Shown one piece after another: positions 1-10,102 of a stretch of 23,318 nt of DNA (its first letter is position 1; each line of letters opens with the position of its first letter). The notes under the pieces were generated by a model that made no database searches, was not told where the DNA came from, and saw nothing but the letters and a program-made list of their open reading frames with translations. The position numbers and the translations under genes are program-made. Source of the DNA: Baffinella frigidus (Eukaryota > Cryptophyceae > Cryptomonadales > Baffinellaceae); the NCBI GenBank assembly GCA_026770585.1, contig MU646433.1, forward strand, positions 264,246 through 287,563. Direction: 5' to 3'.

Positions 1-3
1 GGT

Positions 4-91
<88 letters not shown>

Positions 92-106
92 GGTTAAGGG
101 TTGAGG

Positions 107-140
<34 letters not shown>

Positions 141-375
141 GATTTAGGATTTAGGGCAAAGGGTTCAGGGTTCAGGGTTTATAGTTTGGGGTTAAGGGTG
201 TAGGGTCATGGGTGTAGGGTGCAGGGCTTAGGGTTTAGAGTTTAGAATTTAGGGTTTAGGGTTTGGGGTTTCAGGTTTTAGGATTTAGGGTTGAGCACGG
301 GCTGACGCAGAGCAGAGATGGGCGCGTGGTGCATCACGACGCTAGAACAGAAACGTGGGGTGGGGGGGGGCGTAC
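1..375 (+). repeat. Degenerate telomere-like array, start of an intron of the lectin/kelch gene
   Basis: Bases 1 to about 140 are almost pure tandem TTGAGGG on the plus strand. From about 140 to 299 the repeat degrades into TTTAGGG, TTCAGGG, GGGTGTA and similar variants. Unique sequence with a G-tract follows up to the exon edge. On the minus strand, position 375 starts a GTACGC splice donor directly after an open exon, so this stretch is read as the beginning of an intron whose other end is off the window. It is not a chromosome cap, because no homogeneous terminal TTTAGGG tract is present. Confidence 0.8.
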
Positions 376-3300
376 GAGGACAGAGGAGACGAGGGAGAGG
401 TCAGATCCGTTGATGATTAGCGAGACGCCACCCAGCGCGCGCCCGCTCTGGGGAGACAGAAGCGTCACCACCGGCGACGCATCCCACACGGGGTGCACGT
501 ACAAGAACAACACCGCACCGCCGCTCGCCTGCCCGCCCACCCTCACCACCACGGGGGCGGTGCGCGTCTCGTTGCTGGAGGGCGCGATGCAGGTGACTGT
601 GCTCGCCGACACCCAGGCCGCGCCGCCGCACGGCAGCCCCCCGACGGTGACGTTGCGCGCGTCGAGCGCGCGACCGAGAAAGCGTCCAGTGACGGTCAGC
701 ACCACCCCTCCGGCGAGAAGCGAACGCGTCGGGGACACCGCAAACACCACGGGGGGTAAGTACGCGAACATTGAAGTCGCGCCCGCTGTCATGCCAGGGG
801 CCTGCGCTGTGACCGCGTGTCCCGTGCCGACGCCGTCAGGAAGCGTGCAGCGCGCGAGGCTGTGCGAGACACCCGCCGTGGCCACGCACGCCTCCTCCCC
901 GACGCGCACCGTCAGCCCCAGGCGGCACAGCCCGGCACCCTGCACCACCACCGATGTCCCCGGCGCCGCGACTGCCGGAAGAACAGCGACCACGTCCGGC
1001 GACGCGCGAGCCATGTCCCCCGCTTCGAGAGCAACCAGCTGCACAGTTCCGCCCCAGGCGCCGGAGGCCGAGTCGGCCCCGCCGAACACCACGAACCCGC
1101 CGTTGACGCTGGCCCCGCCCGTCTGGCTTGCACCCACGGGCGCCTCCCCGCACTGCACGGCAGCCTCCTGCCACACCCCCCCGGAGGAAGCGCCCGCGGC
1201 CGGCGGCACGAACCACACGCCCGTGCGCGCCTCGGCGCCGTTGGCCAGGGCGTCGGGCCACCCGCGCCCGTCCGGCTCGCCCACGCGCCACTTGGTGTAG
1301 CTCAGCGGCTCGCGGTCCACCCACGCGAGCGTGTGCGAAGCGCTGGCGCGCGCCAGGCCGATCCAGAATGCGGATCCGTCCGAAAGGCTGCGCGCCCAGG
1401 CGTCTTGAGCCTCGGAAAGGATGGACGCGAGGGCGCTTCCCTCGCCGCGCGCGGCGCACAAGGCGTTGGCCTCCGCGAAGGAGAGCTGCTCGTCGCCCGG
1501 GAGGAGCGACCAGCAGTGCCCTGAGAACAGCCGCGCGTCGCAGGCCACCGCCCGCTGGCAGGATACCTTGCGTTTCGGGTTTAGGGTTTAGGAATTAGGT
1601 TTTGGGGTGTAGGGTTTAGGGGTTGGGGTTTAGGGTTAAGGGTTCAGGGTTCAGGGTTTAGGGTTTAGAGTTCAGGGTTTAGGGTTTAGGGTTTGGGGTT
1701 TGGAATTTACCGTGACGTTGCGCACCGCTTGGTAATCGGTGCCTGCGGCGGACACCTCCCACCACTCCGCGCCCGAGGAGGTCAGGGGCGGCTCCAGGCC
1801 CGAGGAGGGCGTGTAGAGGTCCACGCGGGAGGGGGAGGCGGGGGAGAGGTCCAGGGAGAGGCGCGCCGCGACGGCCCAGTAGCCTTCCAAGAAGAACAGG
1901 AATCGCACGCCAGAGGCGGAGGATGCTCGGAAGACCGGGCGGTTTTCTGAGAGCTGTTCTGACATGATGTACTCGCCGAGGAGCGCTCCTGCCCCGGATG
2001 CTGCTGGTGTGCCTGAGATGCGCAGCGTCTGGCATCTGTTCCACCCCCAGGACCCCAGAGCATCAGACCACATCAGCCCCTAACCGTCTGCCTCATCTCA
2101 CCGAGAGGCGTACTAACCAACATACAAATCGACCTACCAACCAACCTGCCTACAAACAATGCAACCAGAGCGCATCGATCGCCCAACGATGCAGCAAGAG
2201 TACAACCGCGCGGGTACGCACCGGTACTGGCCGACGGAGCCGACGACGAGGCTCGCATTCTGCAGCGCCTCCCCCGCCGCGGCCGCCTCAGTGGCGTTGG
2301 CCTTGGCGTCGCGCTTGCACACGGCGCCCAGCCGCGTCGCGCACGCCATGTCGCTCCACCGCTCGTCCCCGTGCCACCCGGACGCCACGCACCCCCCCCA
2401 CACGGGCGGCACCTGCCACCCGCCTTGGAGGAGAAGCCGGGAGCCGACGAGCCCCATCGTGTGCTGCATGCGCCCCCACCCGACCACCCCACCTCCGCCC
2501 ACCGGTAAGAATTGTGTCCATTGCACCCCTGTCCATCCACCCGTACATTCAGTACATGAGCTCTCACCCGATGGCTATTCATGTCGGTGATAAATGCACT
2601 GTGGCGGTTTCGGGGATCCACCCGACAGTCACCCCGGGCCTGGCAAGGATGAGCACGCACCATGCACGAGACCGGAGGGTGTGGCAGACAGCAACGATAA
2701 ATCCCGCCTAAAGAGGGAGCGAGGAGGGAAGGGGGGGGGCATACCATCGGTGGGGGTGGCCTGGAGAGCGCATCGCCAGATAGATGAGGCAAGCTCGCCG
2801 GTAGCGTCCATCCCTCCGGAGAGGTACCTGCATCCAGACGCAGGTCCAAGAAAGTTTATCAGTTGGCTGGTTGGTAGGCGTTTCTTGATTGAGAAGAGTC
2901 ATCATCAAGTGCAGACCACGGCCTCGTCTGGGGGCGGGGCGCGAGTGGCAGAGAGAGAAAGTCGCTGCATTGAGGAAGTGTAGCTGAGCGGGACTACAGA
3001 AACCCCAAAACCTGCAACCCACCTGTACAACTCACGCGCAGGGGTTGGATGCGAGAGGGGTGGGCGGGCGAGTACAGCGTGCGTGATTCCGGGAGAGCGA
3101 CGAGTGCCGAGTAGGCTAGCTGCGGCGGGATTTGCGAGAGCGACTGGTTGGCAACGAGGGGCACCAGCGACCAGGCCAGCGCCGGGACCGTCAGGCGGTG
3201 CAGCGCATTCGGCACCAGCGCCCCCGCCACGCTCGCGGCTCCGCTCCCCTGCTCCGTCGATTCATGCCCGCCGAACAGGAAGAGCGACGCATCCCACCCC

Positions 3301-5949
3301 CCAGCGGCGCTGACCCCCGCGGCGCTGGCGCCCCGCCGCTCGGCGGGCTCCTGCAGCGGCGTCACCACTCGCCACGTCCCGCTCGCGAGGTTGAGAGCGT
3401 GCGTGGAGGAGAACAGCGCCGCGGGGGTCCCGGAGGGGTCGCCCGTGCCGTCGGGCACGTCGGAGGCGTTGGCGGGCAAGGGCGCCTCGCCGGGGAGCAG
3501 CCCCGCGTTCCAACCCCCGAACACCACCAGCGTGTTGCCCACCTGGTTCAGGGCGCAGGGTTTGGGGTTAAGGGTTTAGGGTGTAAGGTTTAGGGTTTGG
3601 GGTCTAAGGTTTCGGATTTAGAGTTTAGGGTGTAGGGTGTAGGGTGTAGGGTGTAGGGTTTGAGAATTGGGGCTTAGGGTTCTGGGTTCAGGGTTTCCGT
3701 TTTAGGGTTCAGGGTTAAGGGCTGATGGTTCAGGGCTGAGAGTTTGGAGGCGTAGGGAGTGCACCACCGCGCCCGCGTGCTCCGTCCGCGCTGCAGGCCG
3801 CGCCCCCGCCCCCGCTTCTGTCGTCGAGACCTCCGCCCACACGCCTGCCGTGCCGTAGCGGAACACGTCCGCGAACAGTCCGGAGGTGCCGAGGCCGCCA
3901 TGCAGAATGGCGCCGCCCGCTCCGTCCTCGACCATCACGTGCCCGTAGCGTGCCAACGGTCCGCCCTGCTCCCGCACCCCACCACTGTCAAGCCCTGCTC
4001 CCGCAGTGTCAAGTCTCAGAGGCGGTAGGTTCGCAGGCGGGGAGTCGACGAGTGTGTAGCGCCAATTGCTGGGATGCGGAGCACGAATCCCACTGCAGGC
4101 AACGCAGGCTGCTGGGCACGAGCAGCCGGAAAGAGTGGGAGAGAGCGGGAGAAGGAGAAGGAGAAGGAGAAGGGTTGTGTGCCTCAGGTTGCGGCTGCGG
4201 GATCCATTGAAGAGCAGCTGCCCATGGGAAGCCGGTGAAGGAAAGAGGAATTGAATTGACGGATGTGCAGCCTCCCGCGGTGAGGAAAACTGACGCAGAT
4301 TGGACGGAGGTCGCAGCAGGCATGCACGTGATGCGGGTGTCGGAATGCACGGTGGTGTTCACGCCTGGTTTAGGGTTTAGGGTTTAGGGTTTAGGGTTTA
4401 GGTTCTCGGGTTTAGGGTTTAGGATTTAGGGTTTGGGGTTGAAGTTTTAGGGTTTAGGGCTCAGTGTCTAGGGTTCGGGGTGAAGGGTGCATGGTTTGGT
4501 GTTTAGGTTTTAGGGTGCATGGTGTTTGGTTGAGAATTTAGGGTTTGGGGTTTAGGGTTCAGGTTTTAGGGATGATGGTGTATGGTTTGGTATGGTGCAG
4601 GGTTGTGGTTTGAGAGGTAGAATTTAGGGTTAAGGGTTTAAGGTTTGGGGTTCGGGGTTTGGGGTTTGAGGATTGGGTTTTGGGGTGCAGGATATGGGTT
4701 TGGGGGGTTGGAGTTTTGGTTTTGGGGTTTGCGGTTTGCGGTTTTGAGGTTTGGGGTGTGGGGATTAGGGTTTGGGGTTTGGGGTTTGGGTTACATGGTA
4801 TATGGTGTAGGTTGTAGGGTGTAGGGTGCAGGGTTCAGGGTATAGGGTTCAGGGTTGAGGGTTGAGGATTGAAGGTTGAGGGGTGAGGGTGAGGGGTTTA
4901 GGGATGGGTGGGGGTTTGGGTATGGGGTATAGGATAAAGGGTATAGGGTATAGGGTATAGGGTGAAGTTGGAAGGGTTTACGGTTTAGAGTGTACAGGTT
5001 TAGAGTTGAGGGTTTAGGGTTTAAGCGTTATGGTTTTAAGGCTTAGGGTTGAAGGTTCAGGGTGTGCGGTTGAAGGTTGAGGGTTGAGGGTTGAGGGTTG
5101 AAGGGTGAAAGCCTAGGGTTTACGGTTGAGGGTGTAGGGTTAAGGGTTTAGGGTTAAGGGTTTAGGGTTGAGGGTTGAGGGTTTAGGATTCAGAGATTCG
5201 GGTATAGGGTTTGGGGTTTGGGGTCAGGGGGTGGGGTCAGGGTTCAGGGTTTGGGGTCTGGGGTCAGGGTTTTGCGTTCAGGGTTTAGGTTGTATGGGTT
5301 AGGATTCAGGGGTTAGGGTTTAGGGTGTACAGGTTGAGGTTTTATGGTGTAGGTTTTAGGGATTGGGGGTCAACATTTAGGGTTGAGGGTTTGGGGTTGA
5401 GGGGGTCAGGAATCAGGATTGAGGTTTGAAGGTTTACGGTTGAAGCTTGAGGTTTCAGGGTGAAGGGTTGAGGTCTAAGGTTGGAAACTTGAGGGGTGGG
5501 GGTTGAGTGTTGAGGTTGGAGGCTTGAGGATTGGGTTTTTGGGTGCAGGGTATGGGTTTGGGGGGTTGGAGTTTTGGTTTTGGGGTTTGCGGTTTGCGGT
5601 TTTGAGGTTTGGGGTGTGGGGATTAGGGTTTGGGGTTTGGGGTTTGGGTTACAGGGTATATGGTGTAAGTTGTAGGGCGTAGGGTGCAGGGTTCAGGGTA
5701 TAGGGTTCAGGGTTGAGGGTTGAGGATTGAAGGTTGATGGGTGAGGGTGAGGGGTTTAGGGATGGGTGGGGGTTTGGGTATGGGGTATAGGATAAAGGGT
5801 ATAGGGTATAGGGTATAGGGTGAAGTTGGAAGGGTTTACGGTTTAGAGTAGACAGACTCACAGTCCAGGCATTAGGGTTTAAGCGTTATGGTTTTAAGGC
5901 GTAGGGTTCAAGGTTCAGGGTGTGTGGTTGAAGGTTGAGGGTTGAGGGC

Positions 5950-5981
<32 letters not shown>

Positions 5982-6626
5982 GGTGAAGGGTGAAGGGTGA
6001 AGGGCGAAGGGTGTAAGGTCTAGGGTGTAAGGTTTAAATTTTAGATATTCGGGTATAGGGTTTGGGGTTTGGGGTCAGGGGTGGGGTTCAGGGTTTAGGG
6101 TTTGGGGTCTGGGGTCAGGGTTTGAGTTCATGGTTTAGGTTGTATGGGTTAGAATTCAGGGTTTAGGATATAGGGTGTACAGGTTTGGGTTTTATGTTGT
6201 AGGTTGGAGGGATTAGGGGTCAGCATTTAGGGTTGAGGGTTTGGGTTTTAGGGTTGAGGGTTCAGGATTGAGGTTTGAAGGTTGGCCGTTGAAGCTTTAG
6301 GTTGGGGGTTGAGGGTTGAGGGTTCAGGGTTCAGGGTTGAGGCGTGAGGGTTGATGGTTGAGGATTGGGGGTTCTGGGTGAGGGGTTCAAGATTTAGGGT
6401 GTAGTTTTTAGGTTTACGGGTTAAGGTTCTTACAAATGCCGCCCTCAATCTTCACTTCTGGGGGCGACACAGACGAAGCGCCAAAGTTTCCTCCTGTGAG
6501 GGTGAGTGTCCCGCCTTCCCAAGGAAGCGTCTGAGGAGACAGAGTGCTCAGCGTCGGGCGTAGCGAAGAGTCCGTGCATTGGGAGTGCCCCCCTCGCAGG
6601 CAAACCCCCAGCACCGCCGCGAACAT
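376..6626 (-). CDS. Multi-exon secreted or surface protein: IPT/TIG, kelch and C-type lectin domains (3' partial)
   Basis: Proposed exons in transcript order: 6626-6434, 4364-4120 (3' edge tentative), 3965-3765, 3542-3076, 2827-2745, 2528-2222, 2035-1711, 1554-376. Every join keeps phase and the sum is 3000 bp (1000 codons). Residues 1-16 look like a signal peptide. Residues 22-108 are an IPT/TIG domain with a Cys codon split across the first intron (Cys65, partner Cys78). Residues 147-433 carry kelch motifs with GG doublets (VVFGG, LFLFGG, YLSGG, LLLQGG). Residues 434-470 resemble the C-terminal half of a C-type lectin domain (RWSDMAC...VCK). Residues 515-600 are an unassigned domain. Residues 612-745 form a C-type lectin domain with FWIGL and EPD, but WQE in place of the usual WND. 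IPT/TIG units lie at 793-872, 874-960 and from 967. Kelch plus lectin recalls attractin, but the IPT repeats do not. The start Met and exon 2 edge are least certain; the frame is open upstream of 6626. Confidence 0.72.
1555..1710 (-). repeat. Repeat-filled intron (phase 0)
   Basis: The minus strand reads ACG|GTAAAT at the donor and TGCCAG| at the acceptor. Both sides are phase 0, joining the NVT-ending exon to the start of the C-type lectin domain. Most of the 156 bp (about 1574-1702) is degenerate telomere-like repeat, G-rich on the plus strand. Confidence 0.75.
3543..3764 (-). repeat. Repeat-filled intron inside a kelch blade
   Basis: The minus-strand donor is GTGCAC after ...HAGAV and the acceptor is AACCAG before VGNTLVVFGG. 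Removing the 222 bp restores a canonical kelch strand (H-x-x-A-V-V-G-N-x-L-x-V-F-G-G). The interior is degenerate TTTAGGG, TTCAGGG and GGGTGTA repeat on the plus strand. Confidence 0.8.
4120..4230. repeat. Short GGAGAA microsatellite near an uncertain exon edge
   Basis: A run of about four GGAGAA units lies at about 4150-4174. On the minus strand it would encode a Pro-Ser run following the first IPT/TIG domain. That is why the 3' edge of exon 2 is uncertain: the exon may end before this tract through a site I cannot identify, or run to the phase-0 GTGCCC donor at 4119. Confidence 0.5.
4365..6433 (-). repeat. 2.07-kb intron made of degenerate telomere-like repeat
   Basis: The minus-strand donor is GTAAGA at 6433 and the acceptor is AAACCAG at 4367-4365. 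Splicing joins T and GC into a Cys codon, giving GGIC-VNTTVHSDTRITC, the expected middle of an IPT/TIG domain. Nearly all of the intron is TTNAGGG-type repeat (G-rich on plus) with GGGTATA, GGGTGTA and TTTGGGG variants. It contains a tandem duplication of about 790 bp (4668-5455 and 5526-6305). Confidence 0.8.
4668..6305. repeat. Diverged tandem duplication inside the large intron
   Basis: Two copies of about 790 bp lie at 4668-5455 and 5526-6305, offset about 850-858 bp. They share landmarks in the same order: GAGGATTGGG, the doubled GCGGTTTGCGG motif, the triple GGGTATA run, TAAGCGTTATGG, ATTCGGGTATAGGG and GAGGTTTGAAGG. They differ by scattered substitutions, and about 25 bp near 5850-5872 is replaced relative to the first copy. 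Confidence 0.8.
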
Positions 6627-7003
6627 GAAGCGCTCCAAAGGTCCCCGAAATCGCTGCCGGAAAGAGAGGTTCGCTCTCCGCAGCGCGCAGCCGGCGCCCC
6701 CGCCAACTGGTGGGGAACGGATGTGCGACCGAGTAGAATTTAAAGGTGCGCCGCTGCTGCCTCGACACCCGCCGCCCGATTGGCAGCTGTGGGCCCAACG
6801 AGCCTCATTTGCTCCGGTTTCGGCCTTCCCTCCACGTTCAAGGCAGGCCAGTGGCGCTTCGCAGGGAAAGGAAGTTGGCTCACGCATCAGGCTGGTGTCC
6901 ATCAGGCTGGTGTCCACGCACCAACCATGCTGTGGTCCTCCTCCTCTTCCAACAGCCATCTCATCCCCACTTTTCGCTTAGACAGTCGCCTGTTCGAATT
7001 TGA
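6627..7003. other. Unique sequence upstream of the lectin/kelch gene; no gene recognised
   Basis: This GC-rich stretch lies upstream of the proposed first Met of the minus-strand gene and may hold its promoter and 5' UTR. The minus frame stays open to about 6959, but the translation does not look like protein, so I did not extend the gene. A 15-bp direct repeat (ATCAGGCTGGTGTCC, twice) sits at about 6887-6917. No clear TATA box or RNA gene was seen. Confidence 0.4.
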
Positions 7004-7560
7004 CCAGTCCATGGCCCCAAGAACGCGTCAAGCCCATGGCATCGCGGCAGCTCAAGAAAATGGCTGACGGCAAGGTCCAGAAGGCGACCCTATGCGTGTT
7101 TCCGCTGTGCGAACTTCCAAAACGCGCGTGGCCTGGCTCTCCAAGAGAAGGTGTTCAAGGGCAAGCTCGGTTGCAAGCACGCATGCGAGAAGCACTCTTG
7201 CGGGAAGCTCTCCGAACGCACAAAGGTGCTGCGTGTCGCATCTGTTTCCTGGGTTTCGGTGTGATCAAGAGCCACTATCGCGTTCATCGGTCTGAGAAAC
7301 CGCCCTTTCTCCACCACCGAGAAGCTCCGCGCTCACATCTCTCCCGGATATGTATCCAGGATATGTTTCTTCGTTCGTGTGCCGAGGCGGGGGTCTCCGC
7401 TGCGCCAAATTCGACAGCTCTGCCCCTGGGTAAGCACGCGTGCAAGGGCCTCTGAACAGCAGATTCCAAACAACAAGAAACTGCTCAAGCTCAAGGGCCC
7501 GCAAGTGCCAAAGGCCAAAACATCGATCACGATCGAGATCGCGAAAGCTGCGACCTGCGT
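7004..7560 (+). pseudogene. Possible relic of a C2H2-type zinc-finger coding sequence
   Basis: Finger-like pieces occur in different plus-strand frames. One frame (7004-7264, no ATG) gives YACFRCANFQNARGLAL. A second frame gives RTHKGAACRIC followed by KSHYRVHRSEKP, a Cys2-His2 spacing a few residues short of normal. The first frame, after its stop at 7262, gives RPFSTTEKLRAHI. The pieces are in finger order but need frame changes and one is past a stop, which suggests a decayed gene. An undetected intron is the alternative: CTGG|GTAAGC near 7430 could be a donor. I cannot assign a family. Confidence 0.3.
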
Positions 7561-7599
7561 GCCCGCCTTTCTCCTGAAGTATTTGTTTTGGTTTTTTTA

Positions 7600-9163
7600 G
7601 GTTCAGGGTTCATGAGTCGGGGTTTGGTGATTCGGGTTTGGGGTTGAGGGTTTGGGGGTTAGGGTTTAGGGTTTAGGGTTTATGGGTTTTTAGGTTTAGG
7701 ATTTAGGGTTCAGGGTTCAGGGTTCAGGGTTCAGGGTTTAGGGTTTAGGGATTGGGATTCAGAGGGGTTAAGCGATTATGGTTTGGGGTTTAGGGTCAGG
7801 ATTTGGGGTTTATGGTTAAGGTTTAGGGCTGAGGGTTGAGGGTTGAGGGTTGAGGTTTTAGGGTTCAGGTTTTGGGGCTCCAGTCTGGCGTCGGCCGTTT
7901 TCCCTGTCCCTTGCGAACGGGAGACAAGATTAGTGATTTGGGTTGACGGTTCACGGTTCACGGTTGAGGGTTTGGGGTTTGGGGTTCCGGGGGGCTTGAG
8001 GTTTCGGGTTTCAGGTTTCGGGTTTGGGGGTTGAGTGTTTAGGGTTTAGGGTTTAGGATTGAGTGTTAGAGTTTAGGGTTTAGGATTGAGTGTTCAGGGT
8101 TTAGGGCGTAAAGTTTAGGCTTTAGGATTCACGTTTGAGGGTGTGGCGTTCAGATTCGGGGTTTAGTAACTATTGTTTGGATAAGGGCATAGGGTGTGTG
8201 CTCATGGTTTAGAGTTCAGGGTTTAGGTTTTCAGTTTTGAGTTTGGGGATTGAGGATTTAGGGTTGGGGTCTGGGGTGTTAGGGTTTGGGGTTTGGGATT
8301 TAGGGGTAAGGTTTCAGGCTTGAGTGTTGAGGGTTGAGGGTTGAGGGTGAAAAATGTAGGATGCAATCAATCCTCCTTAGCCCTGGGGGCAGGGTTCATG
8401 GTTTGGAGTTTACTGTTTGAGGTTAAGGTTTTTCAGGGTTCTGGGTTCAGAGTTTGGATTTGAGTTTTCAGGGGTCAAAATTTAGAATTTGTTGGTGAAG
8501 ATTGAGGGTTCCCGGTTCAGAGTTTTCTGTTTTGGGTCTCGGGTGCAAGGTTTGGGTTTTAGGGTTAGAGTTTATGGTTCAAGGTTTGGGGGTTAGAATT
8601 CAGGGCTTAGGGTTTAGAATTTGAGGGTTTGGGGTGTAGGGTTCAGGATTGACAGTTTAGGGTTTAAGGTTTTGGTTTAGGGTTTTGGGTACAAAGGTTA
8701 GGGTTTAGGGTTCAGGGATTGGGGTTTAGTTTTCAGGGTTCAGAACTGGGGATTTGAGAATGATGCTTCTAGGTTCAGGGTTTAGGATTCAGGGTTTAGG
8801 GTTTAGAGCTTAGGGTTCATGTTTCCAGGTTTGGGGTTCAGGTGTTGGGGTTCAGGGTTTCAGTTTTGGGCGTTTAGGTTCAGGGTTCAGGATTTAGAGT
8901 TCATGTTCAGGGTTGAGGTTTTCGGTTGTTCGGTTCAGGGTTCAAGGTTTAGGGTTTAGGGTTCAGGATTGAGAGATTAGTTTTGAAGATTCATGATTCA
9001 GGATTTGGGGAGGCCAGGGTCTAGGGTTCAGGTTATAGGCTTGGAGGTTGAGTGTTCACTTTTTTAAAGGTTTACAGGCCAGGGTGTAAGGTTTGGGGTT
9101 CGTGCTTTGATGATTGAGGGTTCAGGGTTGAGGGCTCAACATGGGCAGTGGGTATATTGTGAA
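7600..9163 (+). repeat. Degenerate telomere-like array, left flank of the 9164 insertion
   Basis: About 1.56 kb of G-rich (plus strand) TTTAGGG, TTCAGGG and TTGAGGG repeat with many single-base variants, broken only by short unique pieces (about 7870-7940 and 8360-8385). No plausible exon was found. The last 193 bp (8971-9163) recur at 12432-12623. Confidence 0.8.
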
Positions 9164-9766
9164 TCTGGGGATATTACCCCATAGAATGACCAGAGTGACT
9201 TTACACAGGTCACGTCCACTACTAGGACATATAGGCCCACGGCACGTGCGGATCCTGTCCTCTCTTCAGTAAACGACTCTACTCCCATGGACATCATCGT
9301 CTGTGGATCGAGCACCAGCAGTTCCCTGCCGCAGAGGTTCTGAGCCCGCCTCGTTCCCACGGACGGGGCGGGGGACGCCGACACGCCCGCTGCGCCAACA
9401 AGGCGCCAACATGGCTCCTCATCGTCCAAGAACGTCCATCAAGGGGGAGATCTCCTCAACTCCTCCATGCCGGCGGCGACACCGCCCCGGCTCTCAATCT
9501 GCGCTGAGACGAGGCACGCCTCGCGTCCGGAGTTCCACCCGACTGACCTGACTCCACCAGCGCAACCGGGGGGGATAATGCCAACGTTCTTCCCTCCCAC
9601 CCGACGGCCCTGCCACCTTGGCGACGTCACCCGGGATCCGCCCTGGATCTCACTCATGCCGGCGTCAACGAGTCGGCAGCCCGTGCCTCACCAGTCCAAG
9701 GCACTCGCCGCGGCCGGAGGACCTGACTCCACCGCGCAAACGGGGGGGGGGACGCGACTTGCTGAA

Positions 9767-9964
9767 TGTCAAGACGTTCTGAGAGCTGCATAGCCCAGAA
9801 CGCCCCGAGCCGGCCTGATCCCACTGTCCCTGCCCCTGGGGTCAAAGAGGCGACGTTGCAGGGCTCATAACCTGTCAAGACGTTCTGAGAGCTGCATAGC
9901 CCAGAACGCCCCGAGCCGGCCTGATCCCACTGTCCCTGCCCCTGGGGTCAAAGAGGCGACGTTG
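9767..9964. repeat. Exact 92-bp direct repeat
   Basis: Bases 9767-9858 and 9873-9964 are identical over 92 bp, separated by 14 bp. Each starts TGTCAAGACGTTC and ends GGCGACGTTG. The perfect identity points to a recent duplication or an assembly overlap. It lies in the left third of the candidate insertion. Looser related phrases, such as CTGACTCCACC followed by GCGCAA and a G-run, recur at about 9542-9575 and 9723-9750. Confidence 0.9.
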
Positions 9965-10102
9965 TCGGTCTTCGGCGCACACGCGGGAAGGCAGAGGAGC
10001 GGGAGCAGGCGATGGAACACGGCTGAGGATATGTATCGAGAGCAGCTGTAGCGAAGCGAAGGGAGTGCCAGCTAGACGCAGCAGAGGCGCCCGTCCACAG
10101 GA

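Noticed and set aside
1-140. Chromosome-end telomere
   Set aside because: The repeat is TTGAGGG rather than a pure telomere unit, is G-rich on the strand facing inward for a left end, and adjoins an intron donor of a gene.
263-1524. Plus-strand ORFs opposite the lectin exon
   Set aside because: Shadows of the minus-strand exon, which has clear lectin and IPT/TIG domains.
6985-7010. tRNA T-arm (TGTTCGAATT)
   Set aside because: No matching acceptor, D-arm or anticodon stem could be found around it.
9136-9429. Minus-strand ORF of 97 codons at the left edge of the insertion
   Set aside because: No ATG start, no recognisable domain, and it runs into the duplicated flank of the repeat array.
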